Shown: one piece after another, positions 1 to 5,949 of the stretch
Position numbering within the stretch: position 1 is the stretch's first letter
Layout of the letters: every line of letters begins with the position of its first letter
Origin: Fidelibacterota bacterium
Lineage (GTDB): Bacteria; Fidelibacterota; Marinisomatia; Marinisomatales; TCS56
Direction of reading: 5' to 3'
NCBI GenBank assembly: GCA_013203015.1
Contig: JABMPO010000192.1
Span: 1-6,222, forward strand
DNA length: 6,222 bases
Notes under the pieces: model-generated
The model's database searches: none
What the model was told of the DNA's origin: nothing
The model's input: only the letters and a program-made list of their open reading frames with translations
Made by a program: the position numbers and the translations under genes

Positions 1-950
1 GACTGGAATTGAATTTTGGCTGTCCCCATGGTATGTGCGAACTGGGTATGGGCAGCTCGGTAGGGCAGGAGCCGTCAATCCTGGAAGAAATCACAGCCTG
101 GGCCGTGGATTTCGCCAACACACCCGTATTAATCAAACTGACTCCCAATGTCACTGATATCCTCGATCCGGGGTTAGCTGCCGCTAAGGGCGGTGCTCAT
201 GGCCTGTCACTGATCAATACAATTAAATCAATCGTCGGGGTTGATCTGGAGACGTTGGTTCCCCTGCCCTCAGTCAGAGATAAAGGTACCAATGGCGGTT
301 ATTGTGGACCGGCCGTAAAACCAATCGCTTTGCATATGGTGGCTGCACTGGCGCGGGATCCACGGATTCAGATACCTCTTTCAGGGATTGGAGGCATCGG
401 TAACTGGCGGGACGCAGCGGAATTTATCGCCCTGGGATCAACATCCGTGCAAGTCTGTACTGCGGTCATGCATTACGGCTATCGAATCGTTGAAGATCTG
501 ATTGACGGACTTTCCAATTACCTCGATGACATGAACATGCTGTCAGTAAATGATTTGATTGGCAAAGCGATTCCGAATTTCACCGAATGGGGCGACCTTG
601 ATCTGAATTACCGGATTGCTGCCAGTATTGATGAAGATAAATGTATCGGCTGCCAGCTTTGTTATATTGCTTGTTTGGATGGCGCACACCAATGTATTCA
701 TACCCGCCAAAGTGCTTGCTTCGCTTTTCATGGTGAATCGGACCATGGAATGCACCCCCGGACTGAAATACAACCATCAGTACTCCATGAAACTAATGGA
801 AAAATAGCGGATCACGTCCCATTTGTTGATGAGGATGAATGCGTCGGCTGCAACTTGTGTCAATTAGTTTGCCCGGTTCCCGGCTGTATTACGATGGTTG
901 AACAGGATTCGAATATAGCTGCCAAAACTTGGCAAAAAATGGAAGTTTAA
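1..950 (+). CDS. preA: Dihydropyrimidine dehydrogenase (NAD+) catalytic subunit PreA, 5'-truncated by window edge
   Basis: This subunit reduces uracil and thymine to 5,6-dihydropyrimidines in the cytoplasm; in bacteria it pairs with the flavoprotein PreT, which takes electrons from NADH. The reading frame is already open at the left edge (codons CTG GAA precede the TTG at 9), so the true start lies outside the window and about 315 C-terminal residues are seen. The FMN barrel of the dihydroorotate-dehydrogenase type is shown by ELNFGCPHGM (from 6), KLTPN (from 132), LINTIKSI, SGIGGI and GYRIVEDL. Two [4Fe-4S] motifs follow: CxxCxxCxxxC at 642-674 (CIGCQLCYIAC) and at 840-872 (CVGCNLCQLVC, then PVPGC). 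The linker between them is longer than in E. coli PreA as I recall it and is rich in His and Cys. PreT and other pyrimidine-catabolic genes could lie upstream, unseen. The next gene starts 109 bp downstream, so co-transcription is uncertain. Family assignment is very secure; preference for uracil or thymine is not visible. Confidence 0.95.
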   Translation, partial: LELNFGCPHGMCELGMGSSVGQEPSILEEITAWAVDFANTPVLIKLTPNVTDILDPGLAAAKGGAHGLSLINTIKSIVGVDLETLVPLPSVRDKGTNGGYCGPAVKPIALHMVAALARDPRIQIPLSGIGGIGNWRDAAEFIALGSTSVQVCTAVMHYGYRIVEDLIDGLSNYLDDMNMLSVNDLIGKAIPNFTEWGDLDLNYRIAASIDEDKCIGCQLCYIACLDGAHQCIHTRQSACFAFHGESDHGMHPRTEIQPSVLHETNGKIADHVPFVDEDECVGCNLCQLVCPVPGCITMVEQDSNIAAKTWQKMEV

Positions 951-1059
951 TACGATTATTGAGACATACTTATTTGAATAGTGGGGATTCTTTTAAATCT
1001 GTCACCTATGACCATTTTAGCCGTGAGAGTATTATTTTACTCAAAAGGAACTGTCCTAG

Positions 1060-2601
1060 ATGAAAACATTTGAAAATGCTGCAAACCTATTTTCATCATT
1101 CCTGGTACTGCTGTTTTGTGGTTTGGTCCATGGTCAATCTTATAAAGTCGTTGACACCGGCCAGTCACAATGTTTCGATAACAACATAATCATTGCAGCT
1201 CCGGATTCAGGAACTGCCTTTTTCGGTCAGGATGCTCAGTATTCTGGTTTTCAGCCAGCCTACCAGGACAACGGCGATGGGACAATTACTGATCTTATCA
1301 CCGGATTGATCTGGCAAAAAATGTTACCTGATGCTAAATATGATTATGGCGAATGTGTTATGTTTGCCGATACTTCGACCTATGCCGGTTATACCGATTG
1401 GCGTCTGCCCACTATTAAGGAATTGTATTCACTGATTCTTTTTAGCGGGATCACTGGCATGGATGAACAATCATCTGTTCCCTATATCGATACCAATTAT
1501 TTTGATTTCAGGTTCGGCGGAACCGTTATCCCTTCCGAGCGATTCATTGATGCTCAGTATGCTACCAATACGATTTACCGTGGTACAACCATGGGTGACA
1601 ACGAGACGATGTTTGGCGTTAATTTTGTTGATGGTCGTATCAAAGGATATCCTACTTCCAAAGATTTTGAAATCAGGCTGATTCGTGGAAGGACCGATTA
1701 CGGCATCAATGCTTTTATCGAAAATTCGGACTCCACAATTTCGGATTTTGCAACCGGATTAATGTGGGATCAAACAGGTATCAGCATTGGCATGGATTGG
1801 GAAACAGCTCTAGCTTGGGTCACTGCCAGGAATACGGAATTATACCGTGGTTATTCCGACTGGCGGTTGCCTAATATCAAGGAACTGCATAGTATCGTAG
1901 ACTATGATAGATCACCCAGTTTCACAAATTCGCCAGCGATAGCGGAAGTATTTTTTGTACCTATGATTTCAGATGAAGGTGGCAATGATAACTATCCTTT
2001 TTACTGGGCATCAACCACCCATTTTGATGGGCCAGCGCCAGATAAAGCCACCTATGTCTGTTTTGGGGAGGCGTTAGGCTTTATGCAGGTCCCGCCAAAT
2101 TCAGGGAATTATGTTTTGCAGGATGTTCACGGGGCCGGCGCTCAAAGGAGTGATCCCAAAGCCGGTGACCCCAATGACTACCCTTATGGTCATGGCCCCC
2201 AGGGTGATGTTATCAGGATCTATAATTATGTGCGGGTTGTACGAAATCTGGAAGTCGAAATTGGCACCAAAGATTGGTTCGGCAATGATGACCAACCTCA
2301 GAAATTCTGGCTTGACCAGAATCACCCCAACCCATTCAACCCAACAACCACTATCAAATATGAACTACCCCAAAGATCAATAGTCCAAATTACCATCTAT
2401 GATCTACTTGGCGGAAAAGTGACAACCCTAGTATCAGAAAAACAGAGTGCCGGTAATAAATCTGTCATCTGGAATGCGACCAATAATCGCGGGCAGCTGG
2501 TGAGTGCAGGGGTATATTTTTACCAGATCAGGGTCCAAGATCCCAATGCAATCGGGGCAGGAGACTTGGTGCAAACCAGGAAAATGATCCTTATAAAATA
2601 A
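1060..2601 (+). CDS. Secreted protein with two DUF1566 (Lcl_C) domains and a T9SS type A C-terminal sorting domain
   Basis: The 513-residue product is predicted to be exported and attached to or released from the cell surface by the type IX (Por) secretion system; its molecular function is unknown. Residues 1-25 form a signal peptide (hydrophobic FSSFLVLLFCGLV, likely cleavage after VHG). There is no proper lipobox, since Phe precedes Cys20. Two DUF1566 copies follow. Copy 1 (about 68-210) has DNGDGTITDLITGLIW, TDWRLPTIKELYSL and VNFVDGRIKGYP. Copy 2 (about 222-396) has DSTISDFATGLMW, SDWRLPNIKELHSI, FYWAST and YNYVRVVRN. Residues 417-513 are a FlgD-like Ig sorting domain with NHPNPFNP, a middle IYDLLGGKV, AGVYFYQI, and the ending QTRKMILIK. 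An AAAGGAA ribosome site at 1044-1050 supports the ATG at 1060. DUF1566 (Pfam Lcl_C, named from a Legionella collagen-like protein) is common in secreted bacterial proteins and has no enzymatic assignment. Domain calls are firm; the role is open (adhesion or surface binding is only a guess). Confidence 0.93.
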   Translation: MKTFENAANLFSSFLVLLFCGLVHGQSYKVVDTGQSQCFDNNIIIAAPDSGTAFFGQDAQYSGFQPAYQDNGDGTITDLITGLIWQKMLPDAKYDYGECVMFADTSTYAGYTDWRLPTIKELYSLILFSGITGMDEQSSVPYIDTNYFDFRFGGTVIPSERFIDAQYATNTIYRGTTMGDNETMFGVNFVDGRIKGYPTSKDFEIRLIRGRTDYGINAFIENSDSTISDFATGLMWDQTGISIGMDWETALAWVTARNTELYRGYSDWRLPNIKELHSIVDYDRSPSFTNSPAIAEVFFVPMISDEGGNDNYPFYWASTTHFDGPAPDKATYVCFGEALGFMQVPPNSGNYVLQDVHGAGAQRSDPKAGDPNDYPYGHGPQGDVIRIYNYVRVVRNLEVEIGTKDWFGNDDQPQKFWLDQNHPNPFNPTTTIKYELPQRSIVQITIYDLLGGKVTTLVSEKQSAGNKSVIWNATNNRGQLVSAGVYFYQIRVQDPNAIGAGDLVQTRKMILIK

Positions 2602-2711
2602 AGAATAATTTTTCACTAATACATTCTATGGTATATGAATGATACTGAAGTAAATTGTATTAGGATATAAAAATATCTGCAATTGGGATTGATAATTTTA
2701 GGGAGTTAACC

Positions 2712-3317
2712 ATGAATAAAAAAATAATTGTGGTAATTATTACTATCTTAGTGCTGACCACATTTATAAGCGCCAAATCTCAGAACACCAGCTTCAAGGT
2801 AGGATTGCCATTTTCAACTGTCCAAATTCTTTTAGGTGAAAACAATGAGAGCGAACAGACCCTGACACCGACCTTTGCACTAAGTTATTTCACTGTCGGG
2901 TCAAAGTACAAACGTACCGAAGATGGGTCAACCAGTGAATCTGATATTTCTGCTCATTTCATTATTCCACGGGTTGGTGCACGGATATTGAGTGTTCGAA
3001 ACGAAGAACTGCGCAGCTATTATATTGGTGAAATATTCTACGTTTTACCATTTATAACTGGTTCGGATATCACTGATGAGACTAAGGAAGAATTCAATGA
3101 TGCAACAAACTTGCTTGGTATTACGGTTGGTTGGGGGGTCGAATACTTTTTCTCAAAATCGTTCTCAGTTGGAGGAGAAGCAACCTTCAGCATGCTGTTT
3201 CACTCGACAACCTATGAGTCTGAAGATGAATATGATGAGTATAGTTATAAAAGAGAATATAAAACACGGGTAGGAGCCACAATGACACAGATAACCTTTA
3301 ATTATTACTTCAACTAA
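2712..3317 (+). CDS. Exported small protein, probable outer-membrane beta-barrel, family not recognised
   Basis: I do not recognise a named family. The 201-residue product begins with a clear signal peptide (MNKK, then the hydrophobic IIVVIITILVLTTFIS, probable cleavage after Ala21). The mature part has alternating, aromatic-rich stretches typical of amphipathic beta-strands: 82-94 (HFIIPRVGARILS), 102-115 (SYYIGEIFYVLPFI), 134-164 (glycine- and phenylalanine-rich, centred on VGWGVEYFF) and 184-200, which ends in FNYYF plus a final Asn. A terminal strand rich in aromatics is the usual barrel-insertion signal, although the last residue is Asn rather than Phe. A very acidic, Tyr-rich loop lies at 169-182. 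GGGAG at 2701-2705, six bases before the ATG, is a good ribosome site. The mature length of about 180 residues would suit an 8-strand barrel. It starts 110 bp after the T9SS-sorted protein gene, and co-expression is possible. A periplasmic beta-rich protein is the main alternative. Confidence 0.75.
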   Translation: MNKKIIVVIITILVLTTFISAKSQNTSFKVGLPFSTVQILLGENNESEQTLTPTFALSYFTVGSKYKRTEDGSTSESDISAHFIIPRVGARILSVRNEELRSYYIGEIFYVLPFITGSDITDETKEEFNDATNLLGITVGWGVEYFFSKSFSVGGEATFSMLFHSTTYESEDEYDEYSYKREYKTRVGATMTQITFNYYFN

Positions 3318-3561
3318 AAATTATCCAAATGAACGGATAGCATCGTAACTGTGTCTGGGGTAACTGGATTCTCTGGACGCCCATATTGATGTAGCAACTG
3401 CCCGTGTTGTACGACTGTGACGTCGGTATTCCGGCATCTTTGCATCCGGGTTAAGATTATTTAAATTCAAAACCAATTCATCCGGTATTTACGGTTTTTG
3501 GGGATCCCACGGATTATTTCAAATTCCTAACTGAAATAATAAATTAAGGTACGAGGAAAAT
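3318..3561. other. Intergenic region with a GC-richer segment and a dyad before the next gene
   Basis: This 244-bp gap has no credible ORF on either strand. About 3340-3450 is visibly richer in G and C than its AT-rich flanks and contains a small hairpin, GTCGG/CCGGC with a TATT loop at 3422-3435. The segment TATTCCGGCATCTTTGCATC looks, from memory, like the degraded dispersed intergenic repeats of many bacteria, but no second copy exists in the window. No good rho-independent terminator follows the barrel gene. The downstream end carries the inverted repeat described separately and the ribosome site at 3553-3559. Confidence 0.5.
3513..3540. promoter_or_regulatory. Perfect 9-bp inverted repeat upstream of the oxoamine synthase gene (candidate operator or 5'-UTR hairpin)
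   Basis: ATTATTTCA at 3513-3521 is the exact reverse complement of TGAAATAAT at 3532-3540, with a 10-base spacer. The dyad ends 21 bases before the ATG and 12 bases before the GAGGAAA ribosome site, which suits a repressor operator or a leader hairpin. No T-run follows, so a terminator is unlikely. A 9-bp match at this spacing can arise by chance in an AT-rich window of this size, so position is the main argument. Confidence 0.4.
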
Positions 3562-4833
3562 ATGTTTTTAGAATTCAAAGATATAGCTAAGCAAAAAGCT
3601 CAGGTATTTAAACAGTTGTATTTCAAGAAACATCCGGATGTATTTACCAAGATGTATAATTTTACCAGAGCAAATACTGCACGCGCGTTTGGTTATTATC
3701 CCTATTTTCAGAAAATCGAAGTTTCAGATGGGACTGAGGTTACCATCGATGGTCAGAAAAAGATCATGTTGGGATCAAATAATTATCTGGGATTAACTAA
3801 TCACCCTGAAGTCATTGAGGCCGGCGTGGATGCTCTACGAAAATATGGTTCCGGGCTGACCGGCAGCAGATTCTTGAATGGTAATATAGTCCTGCATGAA
3901 ATCCTGGAGGCAAAATTAGCTGATTTTGTGGGCAAGGAAAACGCTCTGGTATTTTCAACGGGATTTAATGTCAATTTAGGTGTAATCAGCACGACCGTCG
4001 AACCGTCAGATTTAATATTTATTGATGCCTTCAACCATGCCTCAATTGTTGATGGTTCCAGATTTTCGAAGGCGCGTATAGTAAAATTCAAGCATAATGA
4101 TATGGCTGATCTGGAGAAAAAACTCGCAAACGCGAAACCTGATAAAGCCCGATTCATTACAGCCGATGGAATATTCAGTATGGAAGGGGATGTCCTGAAC
4201 CTGCCCGATCTGGTTCGTTTGGCCAAGAAATATGAAGCTCGAATAATGATTGACGAAGCCCATTCTGTCGGTGTTATGGGGCCAAATGGTGAGGGTGTGG
4301 TCGGGCATTATAACCTGGCTGATAAAGTCGATTTGATTATGGGCACTTTCAGTAAATCGTTGGCGGGAGTGGGGGGCTTTATCGCTGGGAATGGTGCAGT
4401 GATCGATTATCTAAAGCATCACACTCGTGCCATGATATTTACGGCTGCTCTGCCGGCCTCAAATGTGGCTACCGTAATGAAAGCGCTGGAAATCATCAAA
4501 AATGAACCGGAAAGACGTAAACAATTATGGGATAACACGGATTATATGACTACAAATTTCAGGCAAATCGGTTATGATACCGGTGAAAGCACCACCCCAA
4601 TCATTCCTTTAATCATCGGCGATGAAAAGAAAACCTTTTTAGTTTGGAAGGATTTGATGAGGGAAGGAGTTTATACCAACCCGGTTATTACCCCGGCGGT
4701 ACCGCGCCACAGATCGCTGCTGCGAACCAGTTATATGGCGACCCATACCAGAGAACAACTTGATTTTTGCCTGGATAAATTCTTGAAAATCGGTAAAAAG
4801 CATGGAATTATTAACGGTGCAACGAATGGCTAA
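3562..4833 (+). CDS. PLP-dependent alpha-oxoamine synthase, serine palmitoyltransferase-like
   Basis: Enzymes of this family condense an amino acid with an acyl-CoA or acyl-ACP and release CO2, giving a 2-amino-3-ketone. The 423-residue product has the fold-type I landmarks: GSNNYLGL at 71-78, GSGLTGSRFLNG at 96-107, His159 in FNHAS (stacks on PLP), Asp231 and His234 in IDEAHS, and Lys265 in GTFSKSLAGVGG (internal aldimine). The C-terminal RTSYMATHT at 388-396 supplies the carboxylate-binding Arg388. From memory, Sphingomonas serine palmitoyltransferase is about 420 residues with H159, D231, H234 and K265 at the same numbers; BioF and Kbl are shorter (about 385-400). Phrases such as FSMEGDV, DLIMGTFSKS, TPIIPL and NPVITPAV recall Bacteroidota serine palmitoyltransferases. 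The first ~40 residues are a basic, aromatic extension. GAGGAAA at 3553-3559 supports the ATG. The downstream SDR overlaps by 8 bp, which favours a long-chain-base role over biotin or threonine metabolism. The family is certain; the amino-acid and acyl substrates are inferred. Confidence 0.9.
   Translation: MFLEFKDIAKQKAQVFKQLYFKKHPDVFTKMYNFTRANTARAFGYYPYFQKIEVSDGTEVTIDGQKKIMLGSNNYLGLTNHPEVIEAGVDALRKYGSGLTGSRFLNGNIVLHEILEAKLADFVGKENALVFSTGFNVNLGVISTTVEPSDLIFIDAFNHASIVDGSRFSKARIVKFKHNDMADLEKKLANAKPDKARFITADGIFSMEGDVLNLPDLVRLAKKYEARIMIDEAHSVGVMGPNGEGVVGHYNLADKVDLIMGTFSKSLAGVGGFIAGNGAVIDYLKHHTRAMIFTAALPASNVATVMKALEIIKNEPERRKQLWDNTDYMTTNFRQIGYDTGESTTPIIPLIIGDEKKTFLVWKDLMREGVYTNPVITPAVPRHRSLLRTSYMATHTREQLDFCLDKFLKIGKKHGIINGATNG
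4815..4818 (+). promoter_or_regulatory. Weak ribosome binding site supporting the SDR start at 4826
   Basis: GGTG lies seven bases before the ATG at 4826 and can pair with the CACC part of the usual anti-Shine-Dalgarno sequence. The alternative in-frame ATG at 4802 has only an A-rich stretch before it. The site lies inside the end of the upstream coding region, so termination-reinitiation coupling may matter more than this motif. Confidence 0.35.
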
Positions 4834-5704
4834 TGACAAGATCAGTACTTCGAGAATCAGCGGGGACGAGCAGCAGGTAGTCTTGATAACCGGAGCGTCG
4901 TCCGGTATCGGTCGGAGTTGCGCGACTTACCTGGCGGAAAAAGGCTATAAAGTTTATGGTACTACTCGAAATCGCCAGGGATTTGAAGATAGTAATTCCA
5001 AACTCCCGTTCAATTCCATATTTATGGATGTTAATGATATTGAGTCGGTTAATTCTGCAATCGAAAAAATACTGGCAAGTGAGCAGCGACTTGACGCCGT
5101 GATCAATAATGCCGGCTTCGGAATTGGTGGGCCGGTGGAATTCACCTCCATTGAGGAGGCCCAGGCCCAATTCGATACTAATTTATTTGGTATCATGCGG
5201 GTTTGCAGTGCAGTGTTGCCAGCCATGCGTTCACAGGGTGCCGGATACATTATAAATATTAGCTCCCTGGGCGGATTGATTGGATTACCTTTCCAGGGAC
5301 TTTACAGTGCCACTAAATTTGCCGTAGAAGGACTATCAGAAGCATTATATGGGGAATTGCGTTCACAGGGTATCAGGGTAGTATTAATCGAACCAGGAGA
5401 TTTTGCTACTGCTTTCACGAAAAACCGCAAACAAATTGCAAAACCACTAACTGACACAAATTATGCAACCGATTTCCAGCGCACCCTTTCGGTAATTGAA
5501 TCCGATGAAATGAATGGAGCCAATCCGATTAAAATCGCTCAATTGATAGACAAAATTTTACGCACCCCCAATCCTCGACTGCGTTATCGGGTCGGATCAT
5601 TTAGCCAGAAATTATCGGTAGTCTTAAAAAAAATAATTCCCGATAGATTATTTGCCTGGATAATAATGGATCACTATCAAGTGGGAAAAAGCGATCATAA
5701 ATGA
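4826..5704 (+). CDS. Classical short-chain dehydrogenase/reductase, candidate 3-ketosphinganine reductase
   Basis: A 292-residue NAD(P)-dependent oxidoreductase of the classical SDR family. Counting from the ATG at 4826: cofactor-binding TGASSGIG at 22-29; an Arg (residue 47, in GTTRN) after the second strand, which usually signals NADPH; Asp68 in MDV; NNAG at 94-97; structural Asn119; catalytic Ser147, Tyr160 and Lys164 in YSATK; and PGDFAT near 190. The last 30 residues (KKIIPDRLFAWIIMDHY region) are basic then hydrophobic, which might favour membrane contact. An upstream in-frame ATG at 4802 would add eight residues (MELLTVQR). I prefer 4826 for its 8-bp overlap with the preceding stop and the weak GGTG site. 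The overlap with the oxoamine synthase gene argues for one transcript and a shared pathway, so reduction of the 3-keto product is the natural guess. SDR sequences do not reveal substrate, and other ketone or alcohol substrates remain possible. Confidence 0.88.
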   Translation: MANDKISTSRISGDEQQVVLITGASSGIGRSCATYLAEKGYKVYGTTRNRQGFEDSNSKLPFNSIFMDVNDIESVNSAIEKILASEQRLDAVINNAGFGIGGPVEFTSIEEAQAQFDTNLFGIMRVCSAVLPAMRSQGAGYIINISSLGGLIGLPFQGLYSATKFAVEGLSEALYGELRSQGIRVVLIEPGDFATAFTKNRKQIAKPLTDTNYATDFQRTLSVIESDEMNGANPIKIAQLIDKILRTPNPRLRYRVGSFSQKLSVVLKKIIPDRLFAWIIMDHYQVGKSDHK

Positions 5705-5733
5705 ACTGCACCGCTAATTTATTTTAATAAGTA

Positions 5734-5755
5734 CTGGAAAAGTAATAGATTCCAG
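5734..5755 (+). terminator. Weak hairpin after the SDR gene, possible transcript end
   Basis: CTGGAA at 5734-5739 pairs perfectly with TTCCAG at 5750-5755 across a 10-base loop, starting 30 bases after the SDR stop. There is no T-run downstream, so it does not meet the usual criteria for an intrinsic terminator. It may only stabilise the 3' end or be fortuitous. Confidence 0.2.
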
Positions 5756-5830
5756 CGCCCATTCCGAATGTAATTTATTGTGCAGACAGGGGGGGGAAAT
5801 ACCAGGTTTTGAATAATTGCGAGTTATGGG

Positions 5831-5842
5831 ATTATCGATAAT
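5831..5842. repeat. Perfect 12-bp palindrome ATTATCGATAAT
   Basis: The 12 bases read identically on both strands. They lie 132 bp before the DUF454 start codon, where an operator could sit, and include a -10-like GATAAT. Roughly one or two such palindromes are expected by chance in a window of this size, so the regulatory reading is weak. Confidence 0.3.
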
Positions 5843-5883
5843 GTCAAATAGTGGGGATTGTTAGCAACTGATGGAGTGTCAGC

Positions 5884-5949
5884 ATGCAACTCAGGATAAC
5901 ACCGAACGTAATTAACGTGAAAAGTGAATTTGGTGAGAAGTTAACGTAG
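5884..5949 (+). CDS. Possible 21-codon leader ORF ahead of the DUF454 gene
   Basis: ATG at 5884 follows GGAG (5873-5876) by seven bases, a better ribosome site than the DUF454 gene itself has. It runs 21 codons (MQLRITPNVI, then NVKSEFGEKLT) to TAG, ending 24 bases before the DUF454 ATG and in the same frame, with a second stop (TAA at 5968) between. No signal peptide, membrane segment or attenuator-like codon run is present. It could be a translated leader or a chance ORF; I cannot tell from one sequence. Confidence 0.2.
   Translation: MQLRITPNVINVKSEFGEKLT

Noticed and set aside
9..11. TTG at 9 as the start codon of preA
   Set aside because: The frame is open upstream and the preceding Leu-Glu codons match the conserved strand leading into NFGCPHG, so the gene is cut by the window edge.
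1027..1042. GAGTA/TACTC hairpin just before the ribosome site of the DUF1566 gene
   Set aside because: A five-pair stem this weak is expected often by chance; nothing else suggests a riboswitch or thermometer.
2622..2641. CATTC/GAATG inverted repeat after the DUF1566 gene as a terminator
   Set aside because: The stem is only five AT-rich pairs with a 10-base loop and no T-run follows.
2664..2677. GATAT/ATATC hairpin and TTGTAT/TGCAAT as a promoter for the barrel gene
   Set aside because: The stem is five AT pairs and the -10 match is poor; the promoter rules of this lineage are not known to me, so I did not call it.
3322..3339. TATCC/GGATA hairpin after the barrel gene as a terminator
   Set aside because: Short weak stem with no T-run.
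3801..4226. A 141-codon open frame on the - strand inside the oxoamine synthase gene
   Set aside because: It is fully antisense to a gene with complete catalytic motifs, and its translation has no recognisable domain or signal.
3562..4833. Calling the oxoamine synthase BioF (biotin) or Kbl (threonine breakdown)
   Set aside because: The length and N-terminal extension fit serine palmitoyltransferases better, no biotin gene is adjacent, and the neighbouring SDR is classical rather than the threonine dehydrogenase type. The alternatives are not fully excluded.
4811..5170. A 119-codon open frame on the - strand across the synthase/SDR junction
   Set aside because: It lies antisense to two well-supported genes and its translation looks like a shadow, with no motif.
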